Made by a program: the position numbers and the translations under genes | Part shown: piece after piece, positions 32,631-39,983 of the stretch | Position numbering within the stretch: the stretch's first letter is position 1 | Layout of the letters: each line of letters opens with the position of its first letter | Notes under the pieces: model-generated | The model's database searches: none | Told to the model about the DNA's origin: nothing | Seen by the model: only the letters and a program-made list of their open reading frames with translations | Virus record (IMG/VR): IMGVR_UViG_3300043411_000704 | Span: 16,257 to 80,256 of that record | Length of the DNA: 64,000 nt | Reading direction: 5' to 3' (one strand) | Source of the DNA: a virus

Positions 32631-35183
32631 ATGAGTTACCGCAATTGCTATTTTTGTAGAAAACATTCGACCATCCATCTTTGGAATTACCAATCCGATG
32701 GAACGCCTGTAAAAAACGAGTATTTCTTTAAGCCGTATATCTATTTACCTGCTGGTAAACCTGATGAGGCACAAATGTGGGGTATTGATGGTGTTCCATT
32801 GGTAAAAAAAGAATTTAACTATGAATGGGAGAGACGTAAATTTGTTGAAGGATATAAAGGAACTGTATATTTTAATTTACCCCCAACACAACAATATTTG
32901 TTGGAAAATTATCACCACAAGGATATTAGTGAACTTACACAGTTTCCGCTAAGAACCTTCTTTTTTGATATCGAAGTTATTGCCGACGAATTTCCGACTG
33001 CAAGCGAATCTAAATTTCCATTGACTTCTGTTACAGTATATGATTCACAGGCAAAAAAATATTATGTGTGGGGAATCAAACGCTATGATGAATATTCTTG
33101 TAAAGATCATTTAGAAGGCATTGAACCTGATGAAATTGTATACGAATATTGTGCGGATGAGAAATATCTGTTGGTTAAATTTCTAAAATTTTGGAGACGT
33201 AATTTTCCAGATTTGATAGTTGGATATAACTCCTCAAGTTTTGATGTGCCATATATAGTAGGACGTATTGAAAAGGTTTTGGGTGAAGGAAAGAGTGCCA
33301 AACTGTCTCCTGTGGATAGCATATATGGCAAGGAACAGACGAATAAATTTGGCCAGTCATATCAAGAATTTTCTATTGGGGGTATTTCTCACATAGACTA
33401 TATGGTTCTATACAAAACCTTTACTCCAGGCGAACGGGAAAGTGATGCACTAGATTATGTGTGTAATGAGGAATTAGGAATTGGTAAACTAGACTATACA
33501 GGTGAATCACTATCATCATTAATGCACCGGGATTGGAACAAGTTCATTAATTACAATATTTGGGATGTAAAACTAATGATTTTGTTGGATGATAAAAGAA
33601 AATATTTAGAAATTGCCAAGTTTTCTGCTTTTTCAGGGTTCTGTAATGTGGATAAAGCATTAGGAAAAGTCGCAATCATTACTGGAGTTCTGGCTAAGCA
33701 AGCATTATCAGATGGTAAAATAATCACCACCCAAGATGAAGGTGAACATGAAACTATTCCTGGTGGATTTGTGAAAATTCCTAAACCTGGAATGTATGAA
33801 AGTGTTACAAGTATAGATCTCAATAGTTTGTATCCAAATGTAATCATTACACTTAACATTTCCCCTGAGACTAAGCGTGCTAAAGTTGTCAAAAAAGTGG
33901 GGGATGACCTAACAGTTTTTTTGTTCCTTGAAAAAAAATATATCAACTTAAAAATCAATGAATTAATCGTATTTGCTAAAAATAAGGGCTGGTCCATGTC
34001 TGCATCAGGAGTGTTATTTGACCAAAAAGTGCAGAGTGTGTGCTCTAAGTTCGTGGACGGATTATATCAGAAACGAAAAGCGGTCAAAGCTAAAATGCTC
34101 AGGCTTGAAGCAGAAAAAAATCAGGATAAAAAGCTGATTTCTCAATTAGATACCGAACAATACTTGTATAAAATTCTTTTAAATTCTACATATGGAGTGT
34201 TGGCGAACCGTTTTTTTGCATTATATGATATTGATTGTGCCAAATCAATCACCACCACAGGACAGGCACTTATCAAAGAATCGGAAAGGCTAACAAATAA
34301 AATAATAAATGAAAAATATGATCTAGACCATGATCATGTTTGCGCAGGTGATACGGATAGTTTATATTTAACACTTGTTAAAGTTCTGGAGAAGTTAGAT
34401 ATTAAAATTGCGGACAGTGAAGGCAATCTGACACCTGAATTTGAAGAAGTTGAGAATTATATTGTAGATTCCATTAATGACGGTGTTACCGAATGGGCAA
34501 AGACTAAATTGAATTCTACTGATCCTCGTTTTGAATTCAAACGAGAATCGGTATGCCCCAAAGCCATATGGGTTGGAAAAAAACACTATATTCTTCGTAT
34601 CATCAATAAGGAAGGAGTGAAGATGGATAAGATCAAATACTCTGGTTTGTCTGTAGTTAAAGCCACATTTTCGGATCAAGTCAAAGCTGTGACTAAGGGC
34701 ATTGTGAAACAGATAATGGCTGATAATACCAAATCGCAATGTGATGCGCTTTTTATTAAAGAATATGAGAATTTTAACAGTTTGGATACCAAATATATTG
34801 CTACTAGATCATCTATGAAAGTTCTAGATAAATGGGGCTCACAGTGTGTTGGATTAAAATCAGTTAAAGGGTGTCCGCGTCATGCCAAGTGGTCGGTTTA
34901 TCATAACCACCTCAGAAAAGAACTTGGTTTGGAACATAAATACCCTGAAATTGAAGATGGCAAGAAAATCAAATTGATATATGTAGAACCCAATAAATAT
35001 AATATTGATGGAATTGCATACCTTGATGAATTTCCTACAGAATTCGGTTTAAATCCTGATAAAGATAAAATGTTTGAAATATGTGTAATCAAATGTTTAC
35101 AACCAATTTATGAGGCTATTGGCTGGAAGATTCCCAACCCACATATTCAATATGACAATACGGAGGATGAAGTATTTGGCTAA
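32631..35183 (+). CDS. 43: Family B DNA polymerase (gp43-like)
   Basis: 850 aa, slightly shorter than T4 gp43 (898). Exonuclease motifs: FFDIEVIAD (Exo I, D113/E115), VGYNSSSFDVPYI (Exo II) and YNIWDVKLM (Exo III). Polymerase motifs: SIDLNSLYPNV (motif A, about 394-404), ILLNSTYGVLANRF (motif B, about 515-528) and CAGDTDSLYL (motif C, about 570-579). All catalytic acids are present, so both synthesis and proofreading should work. It replicates the phage genome with the gp45-type clamp encoded at 45469. No intron or intein interrupts it. Confidence 0.97.
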   Translation: MSYRNCYFCRKHSTIHLWNYQSDGTPVKNEYFFKPYIYLPAGKPDEAQMWGIDGVPLVKKEFNYEWERRKFVEGYKGTVYFNLPPTQQYLLENYHHKDISELTQFPLRTFFFDIEVIADEFPTASESKFPLTSVTVYDSQAKKYYVWGIKRYDEYSCKDHLEGIEPDEIVYEYCADEKYLLVKFLKFWRRNFPDLIVGYNSSSFDVPYIVGRIEKVLGEGKSAKLSPVDSIYGKEQTNKFGQSYQEFSIGGISHIDYMVLYKTFTPGERESDALDYVCNEELGIGKLDYTGESLSSLMHRDWNKFINYNIWDVKLMILLDDKRKYLEIAKFSAFSGFCNVDKALGKVAIITGVLAKQALSDGKIITTQDEGEHETIPGGFVKIPKPGMYESVTSIDLNSLYPNVIITLNISPETKRAKVVKKVGDDLTVFLFLEKKYINLKINELIVFAKNKGWSMSASGVLFDQKVQSVCSKFVDGLYQKRKAVKAKMLRLEAEKNQDKKLISQLDTEQYLYKILLNSTYGVLANRFFALYDIDCAKSITTTGQALIKESERLTNKIINEKYDLDHDHVCAGDTDSLYLTLVKVLEKLDIKIADSEGNLTPEFEEVENYIVDSINDGVTEWAKTKLNSTDPRFEFKRESVCPKAIWVGKKHYILRIINKEGVKMDKIKYSGLSVVKATFSDQVKAVTKGIVKQIMADNTKSQCDALFIKEYENFNSLDTKYIATRSSMKVLDKWGSQCVGLKSVKGCPRHAKWSVYHNHLRKELGLEHKYPEIEDGKKIKLIYVEPNKYNIDGIAYLDEFPTEFGLNPDKDKMFEICVIKCLQPIYEAIGWKIPNPHIQYDNTEDEVFG

Positions 35184-35186
35184 ATA
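35181..35186 (+). promoter_or_regulatory. Late-type promoter core for 35194
   Basis: TAAATA overlapping the polymerase stop codon, 7 nt before ATG 35194. It lies in a small GTATTT/AAATAC hairpin (35172-35187). Confidence 0.5.
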
Positions 35187-35193
35187 CCTAGTG

Positions 35194-35478
35194 ATGAAGA
35201 AAAAATGGGAAAATTATATATCTAAAATAAAAAGGATATATAATATCATCTTTGAGACCCGTGATTTGGAAGAAATTCGTGCAGATTATTATGCAGCAAA
35301 GTGGATTTCTAAAGAAGAATTACGAAGACTGATGAAATATGAGATTGAACAACTTACAAATTTGTTAATTGCCGAAAAAGATAGTAGTAAAATATTGTTT
35401 GAGAATTTTAATCTGGCAACCATGAGAAATAGTTTTGATATAGAAGAAAAAACGATAAAAAGTGGAAGAAAATATTGA
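35194..35478 (+). CDS. Small helical hypothetical protein
   Basis: A 94-aa, highly charged, helical protein (WENYISKIKRIYNIIFETRD; ISKEELRRLMKYEIEQL). ATG 35194 follows the TAAATA by 7 nt; longer in-frame starts lie inside the polymerase gene. It is coupled to the next gene by TGATG. No family recognised. Confidence 0.55.
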   Translation: MKKKWENYISKIKRIYNIIFETRDLEEIRADYYAAKWISKEELRRLMKYEIEQLTNLLIAEKDSSKILFENFNLATMRNSFDIEEKTIKSGRKY

Positions 35479-35645
35479 TGCAAAAGAGAAATATAAAATT
35501 GATTATGGATGATACCTGTTACGTGTTGAATGACCATGAACCACCATTCAGTCTTCTACCAGAAGAAATAAAAGAATTATACCGATTATGTGTAAAATTT
35601 AAATACATGCTAGAACCCTGTGATTTTTTTGTGAAAATCACTTGA
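35478..35645 (+). CDS. Small hypothetical protein
   Basis: A 55-aa ORF whose ATG (35478-35480) overlaps the upstream TGA by 1 nt. It reads QKRNIKLIMDDTCYVL, then an acidic middle and an aromatic/cysteine-containing C-terminus. The last codons form a hairpin that borders the next promoter. Confidence 0.5.
   Translation: MQKRNIKLIMDDTCYVLNDHEPPFSLLPEEIKELYRLCVKFKYMLEPCDFFVKIT
35620..35641 (+). repeat. Hairpin at the end of the 55-aa gene
   Basis: GTGATTTT/AAAATCAC, 8-bp perfect stem with a 6-nt loop, overlapping the stop codon region. The TTGAAA of the next promoter starts immediately after it. Possible weak terminator or insulator. Confidence 0.5.
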
Positions 35646-35670
35646 AATCATGTTTTTCGTTGTTTAATAA
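35642..35670 (+). promoter_or_regulatory. Early-type promoter for 35677
   Basis: TTGAAA (35642-35647), 17-bp spacer, TAATAA (35665-35670), 6 nt to the ATG. Confidence 0.65.
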
Positions 35671-35676
35671 AAGACA

Positions 35677-36036
35677 ATGAGCAAAATAATAGCAATTTAT
35701 GAAGATGTGGCAAGATTAGTCGTTGGTGAAGTGGTTGAAGAAACACCAGAGTTTTATAAACTTAAAAATCCGGTGATCGCAATGGCAAAATCACCGCAAC
35801 CCGGACAATTTCAAACTGAATTTATTCCGTATGAAATGGTGAGTGTTGAACCTCAACCTTTGCCTCTCAGGGCAATGTGTGAAGAATCATATAATGGTAT
35901 TATGACCTTTCAGAAAAAGGGGTTACGAATGGATAATGTTCCACTTAGAGCAGATCTATTGGATGGATATAAGCAAAAAATTGCGGGTCAACCTGTTCAA
36001 AAAGCACCTGAAAAGAATATAGTTAAATTATTTTAA
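35677..36036 (+). CDS. Hypothetical small beta-rich protein
   Basis: A 119-aa protein. Residues 1-60 alternate short strands (IIAIYEDVARLVVGEVVEET; YKLKNPVIAMAK; FIPYEMVSVEP) like an Sm/SH3-type barrel; the C-terminus is a flexible basic tail (QPVQKAPEKNIVKLF). No family is recognised. A nucleic-acid-binding barrel is a reasonable guess. Confidence 0.6.
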   Translation: MSKIIAIYEDVARLVVGEVVEETPEFYKLKNPVIAMAKSPQPGQFQTEFIPYEMVSVEPQPLPLRAMCEESYNGIMTFQKKGLRMDNVPLRADLLDGYKQKIAGQPVQKAPEKNIVKLF

Positions 36037-36060
36037 TACACAAAACCGCAAAAACAATAC

Positions 36061-36066
36061 TAAATA
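36061..36066 (+). promoter_or_regulatory. Late-type promoter core for 36076
   Basis: TAAATA, 9 nt before the ATG, so slightly further away than at other late genes. Confidence 0.5.
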
Positions 36067-36075
36067 GAAAATCTC

Positions 36076-36342
36076 ATGGCAGAAGAAACAGAAAATACAG
36101 AAAATACCGTCAGCGCCAATTCAGTGGTAGCTGAACTATATGCAGCATATACCGCAGATTATGCAAAGTTCACTGATAAAGGAACTGCACAAGCTGCTGC
36201 TCGTGCTCGAAAGGCTCTTTCAGCACTAGGAAAAGCAGTTAAACCCGCTCGTAAAGAACTTCAACTTGCAAAGGTTGAGGCGGTCGCAAAGAAACGTGCG
36301 GCAAAGGCTGCTGCAAAAGCAGCTACACCGGTTGCAGAATAA
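36076..36342 (+). CDS. Histone H1-like (Hc1-type) nucleoid protein
   Basis: An 88-aa protein with an acidic N-terminus and a K/A-rich C-terminal half (ARARKALSALGKAVKPARKE; AKKRAAKAAAKAATP). The composition and helix pattern match bacterial and phage histone H1-like proteins, which bind and compact DNA non-specifically. As a late gene ending in a strong terminator it may be abundant and could help condense phage DNA or coat host DNA. Confidence 0.7.
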   Translation: MAEETENTENTVSANSVVAELYAAYTADYAKFTDKGTAQAAARARKALSALGKAVKPARKELQLAKVEAVAKKRAAKAAAKAATPVAE

Positions 36343-36370
36343 TAAGCATATACAAATAATAAAGTTAAAA

Positions 36371-36400
36371 CGCAAAGAAGTCAAATTCTTTGCGTTTTTT
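36371..36400 (+). terminator. Rho-independent terminator of the H1-like gene
   Basis: CGCAAAGAA (36371-36379), loop GTCAAA, TTCTTTGCG (36386-36394), then TTTTTT. A textbook intrinsic terminator on the plus strand. Confidence 0.9.
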
Positions 36401-36401
36401 C

Positions 36402-36430
36402 TTGAAACGGACTTGACGATTTGTTAAATT
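36402..36430 (+). promoter_or_regulatory. Early-type promoter of uvsX
   Basis: TTGAAA (36402-36407), 17-bp spacer, TAAATT (36425-36430), 11 nt to ATG 36442. A leader of about 5 nt is predicted, with no Shine-Dalgarno. Confidence 0.55.
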
Positions 36431-36441
36431 GTGCTCTATAT

Positions 36442-37521
36442 ATGGCAGTCAACAAAGCATTAATTGAAAAAATCAAGAAAAATTCATCAATCAAAGATGT
36501 AACGATACTTTCAAATTCCAAATTTTATAACGAAAAAACATTTGTAAATACAAAAATACCAGCACTCAATATTCTTTTGTCAGGTGACTTGGATAAAGGA
36601 TGGGGATCAGGATTAACATTTTGGGCAGCAGACTCAAAACATTTTAAGACCGCATTTGTGCTAACACTGGTGAAAGCATACTTAGATGCAAACGAAGATT
36701 CGGTTATTGTGTTTTATGATTCTGAATTTGGTGCGCCTCCACCATATTTTACTGCCTTTGGAATTGATACAGATCGTGTTATACACTGTCCCATAACTTG
36801 TATAGAGGATTTAAAGTTTGATTTAGTTAAACAACTAAAGGACTTCAGTAGGGATGATAAAGTTGCGATAATGATTGATTCGATTGGCAATTTGGCATCA
36901 ACCAAAGAAGTGCAAAATGCAGAGGAACATAATCAGGCTAAAGATATGACTCGTGCCCAAGAATTGAAGAGTCTGTGGAGAATGATTACGCCGCATCTAA
37001 CGATTAAAGATGTGCCAATGGCAGCAATTAATCATGTATACGAGGAACAGAAGATGTATGGTAAATCAATCATGAGTGGCGGTAAAGGTGGGATCTTGTC
37101 ATCAGACAATATTTTCTTTATCAGTAAATCACAAGAAAAAGATAAAACAACCAATGAATTATTGGGTAATAATTTCACCGTAACGGCAGAAAAGAGTAGG
37201 TTAATTAAAGAACGATCAAAAATCACCTTCAATGTAACCTTTGAAGGTGGTATCAACCGTTGGAGCGGTCTGCTAGATATTGCACTGGATTCTGGTCATG
37301 TAGTTAAACCTAAAATGGGGTGGTATGCAAGAGTCCTGAACGGTAAACAAGAGGAAACTCTATACAGAGAGAAAAATACCAATACGGAAGATTTTTGGAA
37401 ACCAATTCTTGCAGATCCAACCTTTAAGGAATTTGTGAAGGAAAGTTTCTCATTAGGACAAGTTGAAATGATTCAGGATAAATCCGCAACCGAAATCGCA
37501 GAAGAATTGGGCGAAGAATAA
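36442..37521 (+). CDS. uvsX: UvsX-like RecA-family recombinase
   Basis: 359 aa, starting MAVNKALIEK (a TTG further upstream at 36421 is unlikely). The core has FWAADSKHFKTAF in place of the Walker A of T4 UvsX (62-70), VIVFYDSEFGAPPPYF, VAIMIDSIGNLAS (Walker B, about 145) and a later INHVYEEQKMYGK. It catalyses strand exchange on gp32-covered ssDNA with UvsY. The P-loop begins A-A-D instead of the usual G-P, though the lysine and threonine of H-F-K-T are kept. The C-terminus is acidic (EIAEELGEE). Confidence 0.92.
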   Translation: MAVNKALIEKIKKNSSIKDVTILSNSKFYNEKTFVNTKIPALNILLSGDLDKGWGSGLTFWAADSKHFKTAFVLTLVKAYLDANEDSVIVFYDSEFGAPPPYFTAFGIDTDRVIHCPITCIEDLKFDLVKQLKDFSRDDKVAIMIDSIGNLASTKEVQNAEEHNQAKDMTRAQELKSLWRMITPHLTIKDVPMAAINHVYEEQKMYGKSIMSGGKGGILSSDNIFFISKSQEKDKTTNELLGNNFTVTAEKSRLIKERSKITFNVTFEGGINRWSGLLDIALDSGHVVKPKMGWYARVLNGKQEETLYREKNTNTEDFWKPILADPTFKEFVKESFSLGQVEMIQDKSATEIAEELGEE

Positions 37522-37538
37522 GTAAAAAGAACATTAAT

Positions 37539-37841
37539 ATGATAAAAGCGACATTAAAATCAACAGGATGGCGGGCAGACGAACCAAAAACAAATGAATA
37601 TCTGATCGAAGAAGATAAAGTAGCATTTGATAAATTAGAAAACAACGGAACAAAAACACCCGTCACCTTTGGCGAACTGTATAATGTGTATAAAGATAGA
37701 AAATCTTATACTAAAGTGGATGCAGGATATGAAAAGACTGTTCTTAACGTTGAAATGTTTGAAAATTGGTTTTTTAAAACATATGTTCCTAAAGGATTAT
37801 ATGACAGAATGATCTCCGTAAAATTTGAAAAAGTAGGATGA
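37539..37841 (+). CDS. Small hypothetical protein, tandem paralogue 1
   Basis: A 100-aa protein paralogous to the next gene. The shared scheme is: short N-terminal strand, PKT.E.L, V.FG(E/Q)L(Y/F)..YK.R..Y, MFE.WFF and a terminal strand RMISVKFEKV. Probably a small alpha/beta subunit. Follows uvsX by 17 nt. Overlaps the second copy by ATGA. A fragment of a third copy (the terminal strand) lies at 39579. Confidence 0.6.
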   Translation: MIKATLKSTGWRADEPKTNEYLIEEDKVAFDKLENNGTKTPVTFGELYNVYKDRKSYTKVDAGYEKTVLNVEMFENWFFKTYVPKGLYDRMISVKFEKVG

Positions 37842-38143
37842 TTAAATCTGTAATAACATTATCGTCAATGTTTGTTGATAAACCTAAAACAATAGAAATT
37901 CTGTTGAACGATAATGATGTGGCAATGGAACATCTGGATGAAGCAACGGGTTCAAAAGTAAAAACTACGGTTGGTCAACTGTTTGACCTTTACAAACGAC
38001 GGAGTGTGTATTACAATGATGGCCGCGAAGTGGATTCACAGATAACGCCTGATGTTTTTGAACAATGGTTTTATTTCAAACATATAAACGGAAAAGCATT
38101 TAGTCAAAGAATTTTAAAAATTGAACATCAACGAATAAAATGA
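37838..38143 (+). CDS. Small hypothetical protein, tandem paralogue 2
   Basis: A 101-aa paralogue of the preceding gene, with TTVGQLFDLYKRRSVYY, DVFEQWFYFKH and the terminal strand RILKIEHQRIK. Coupled by ATGA on both sides. The two genes keep the same length although the sequences have diverged strongly, so both are likely functional. Function unknown. Confidence 0.6.
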   Translation: MIKSVITLSSMFVDKPKTIEILLNDNDVAMEHLDEATGSKVKTTVGQLFDLYKRRSVYYNDGREVDSQITPDVFEQWFYFKHINGKAFSQRILKIEHQRIK

Positions 38144-38553
38144 AAGCACAAAATAAATTACGTAGAGAAATAATGTTGTATGCAGCAACAGATGCCAATT
38201 ACTTACCATATAAAGATGTATCAAATTATACGACTGATATAGATGTTGAAAATACTTGGACGCATTTTATCGAAGAACACCATTCTTATGGCCCACAAGA
38301 TGTGATAACTGATTTTAGATATCAGGGCGAAGATTCAAATTGTAATTCCAAAGAATGGTCTCGACACTATGACCATGAAGAACGAGCAGTTCAGTGTTGC
38401 GATGGATCATGGGTAGGTTACACTTTTTGGTCAGGCGGCGGCAATCATGGAACACCTGAAGAAATTGATTATATATCAGATGCATATGATATTGTGGTAG
38501 AAAAAGAATATAAAATTATTAAACGCGAATTTAAAAGAGTTGATGAAAAATAA
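38140..38553 (+). CDS. Hypothetical protein
   Basis: A 137-aa, acidic, aromatic-rich protein (TWTHFIEEHHSYGPQDVITD; SWVGYTFWSGGGNHGTPEE). A G-G-G-N-H-G loop and paired cysteines (QCCDG) are notable, but no family is recognised. ATGA-coupled to the preceding paralogue. Confidence 0.55.
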   Translation: MKAQNKLRREIMLYAATDANYLPYKDVSNYTTDIDVENTWTHFIEEHHSYGPQDVITDFRYQGEDSNCNSKEWSRHYDHEERAVQCCDGSWVGYTFWSGGGNHGTPEEIDYISDAYDIVVEKEYKIIKREFKRVDEK

Positions 38554-38737
38554 ATATTTCTTTGACCAAGATGATGATTGTCATTGGTATTTGATTGACA
38601 ACGATATGCGATTTGAATGGTTCCAATGGAAGGAATTAGCAAGTAACACAACAGAAAGTCTAAGCACCCCTTATTTTGCACAGGCACTAGGTTGTAATCC
38701 ATCTAGATATGTGTTTGAAAACCCTGATAAGTTATGA
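38543..38737 (+). CDS. Small hypothetical protein
   Basis: A 64-aa acidic, aromatic protein (YFFDQDDDCHWYLIDNDMRF). ATG 38543 is preferred to the TTG 3 nt upstream. The reading frame overlaps the previous gene by 11 nt and is joined to the next by ATGA. The alternating W/Y/F and D pattern is typical of small phage inhibitor-like proteins, without further evidence. Confidence 0.55.
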   Translation: MKNKYFFDQDDDCHWYLIDNDMRFEWFQWKELASNTTESLSTPYFAQALGCNPSRYVFENPDKL

Positions 38738-38931
38738 AAACCGAAACTGTAGAACAGAGCTTAGACCATGCTATATGGGATGCAAAATGTGATTTTGAGG
38801 AATCAATGATGTTGCGACGAGTTTATAAAAAACTTGGTAATACCACAATATCTGACTTTTGCGAAAAAGGTGCAAGAAAATACTTACAAAGAATTAGAAA
38901 TTTTAAAAAACTAAAACAATTAATAAAATGA
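38734..38931 (+). CDS. Small helical hypothetical protein
   Basis: A 65-aa protein with two or three helices (EQSLDHAIWDAKCDFEESMM; KGARKYLQRIRNFKKLKQLI), acidic in front and basic at the end. Overlaps both neighbours by ATGA. No family recognised. Confidence 0.55.
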   Translation: MKTETVEQSLDHAIWDAKCDFEESMMLRRVYKKLGNTTISDFCEKGARKYLQRIRNFKKLKQLIK

Positions 38932-39284
38932 ATAAATTCAAATGTGTAAATTGTGGATATATTGGTGAAACAGATAATAATTTCTTTATCTTATGTCCTA
39001 AATGTCTTGTCGTGACAGAAAAACAAGAGGCGGAGTTATCAACTATGAATAATGGTGTGACAGGGCTAGTATATAAGTGTCCTGACTATGATCAACATCA
39101 ATTGAATGATGAAGAAAAATCGTTGATAGATAATGGTCGAAAAATTGATGCAATCAAATTACTACGAAATAGGTATTATAATGAAGGGCGTTCGTTGGGA
39201 TTGGCCGAGGCTAAAGCCGTGTGTGATGCATATGATGGTCCATCACTAAGTTACTCAACTAAATTCGGAGGTTTAAGCGGTTAG
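38928..39284 (+). CDS. Zinc-ribbon protein with bL12 C-terminal-like domain
   Basis: A 118-aa protein. Residues 1-30 hold C6-x2-C9 and C23-x2-C26, a zinc ribbon. Residues about 65-102 (EKSLIDNGRKIDAIKLLRNR, then GLAEAKAVCDAY) resemble the helix pair of ribosomal protein bL12's C-terminal domain, where K-x-x-A-I-K...LGLxEAK contacts translation factors. This pairing suggests a host translation- or transcription-binding adaptor. Similar zinc-ribbon/L12-like fusions are known in bacteria, but the function is unproven. Confidence 0.6.
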   Translation: MNKFKCVNCGYIGETDNNFFILCPKCLVVTEKQEAELSTMNNGVTGLVYKCPDYDQHQLNDEEKSLIDNGRKIDAIKLLRNRYYNEGRSLGLAEAKAVCDAYDGPSLSYSTKFGGLSG

Positions 39285-39285
39285 T

Positions 39286-39525
39286 ATGGAATGGACCCAA
39301 GAAGAAATATTGGATTGGTTGTCTAAAAAAGATCGACTGATACGCATTGGATGGGGTGTGCATCATTTTAATGGATCTGGTGATATTCTATATAATGTGG
39401 AACATACGGGTAATGTATATGAAATATGGTGTGTATATACGCCATGGGAAACTCCTTCAGAATTTTGGCTTACACCTAAGTTAAAAAGTATTGGAATTCA
39501 ACTGGAACTAAATTTTAATGTCTAA
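39286..39525 (+). CDS. Small hypothetical protein ending in a duplicated segment
   Basis: A 79-aa, tryptophan-rich protein (EWTQEEILDWLSKKDRLIRI; VYEIWCVYTPWETPSEFW). Its last three codons (AAT GTC TAA) lie in a segment duplicated from the helicase start (see 39518). The present C-terminus may therefore have been created by recombination. No family recognised. Confidence 0.55.
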   Translation: MEWTQEEILDWLSKKDRLIRIGWGVHHFNGSGDILYNVEHTGNVYEIWCVYTPWETPSEFWLTPKLKSIGIQLELNFNV

Positions 39526-39571
39526 AATAGACCTAGATTTTGTAAGCACTGGTTCTCACATGAACACCTAA
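39518..39571 (+). pseudogene. Duplicated 5' fragment of the gp41-like helicase gene
   Basis: ATG-TCT-AAAATAGACCTAGATTTT at 39518-39541 matches the helicase start at 39976 at 22 of 24 positions, including the start codon. It reads MSKIDLDF, then diverges to a stop at 39571. It is a scar of a duplication or homologous exchange, not a gene. Confidence 0.7.
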
Positions 39572-39578
39572 TAGTTTA

Positions 39579-39620
39579 ATGCAAAGAATGCTCTCAGTAA
39601 AATATCAAAAAGTAAAATAA
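39579..39620 (+). pseudogene. 3' fragment of a third tandem paralogue
   Basis: ATG at 39579 reads MQRMLSVKYQKVK and then TAA. This matches the terminal strand of the paralogues at 37539 (RMISVKFEKV) and 37838 (QRILKIEHQRIK). Together with the scar at 39518 it marks a former recombination junction within about 100 bp. Confidence 0.6.
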
Positions 39621-39623
39621 TTT

Positions 39624-39983
39624 ATGTTCAAAATGTTTGACAACCTGTTCTATTCTGTATTAGAAAAAACTAAACATTCACAAAAGGATCGGATACCATC
39701 GGCGAGGCTCCCCTCTACGCTAATACAACACCAATGCAAAAATTGTGGTGCAAGTCTAAATGATTTGAATACCAGTATAATTGTTTGCGAATATTGTAAA
39801 TCTAGGTATGAAAATAATAAGATTACTGATAAATTTTACAGTGCTCATGTAGGAACAGATGCAGGAAGGTTATCAGGATTATGTCAAAAAGATTTAAGCG
39901 CAACAGAATTTGCACTAAGCGGGAATTACTATGATCCTAAACAAATGTTAGAAAATTACTGGTTCCCAAAAAATAATGAGTAA
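39624..39983 (+). CDS. Zinc-ribbon hypothetical protein
   Basis: A 119-aa protein with CKNCGAS (C38, C41) and CEYCKS (C55, C58), a zinc ribbon. An N-terminal amphipathic helix (KMFDNLFYSVLEKTKH) precedes it. The C-terminal third is a flexible acidic/aromatic region. ATG 39633 is a second start. It lies between the recombination scar and the helicase gene and overlaps the latter by 8 nt, so it may have been inserted there. Confidence 0.55.
   Translation: MFKMFDNLFYSVLEKTKHSQKDRIPSARLPSTLIQHQCKNCGASLNDLNTSIIVCEYCKSRYENNKITDKFYSAHVGTDAGRLSGLCQKDLSATEFALSGNYYDPKQMLENYWFPKNNE

Noticed and set aside
33551-33997. 148-aa antisense frame in the polymerase gene
   Set aside because: A shadow of coding constraint; no promoter and no recognisable protein.
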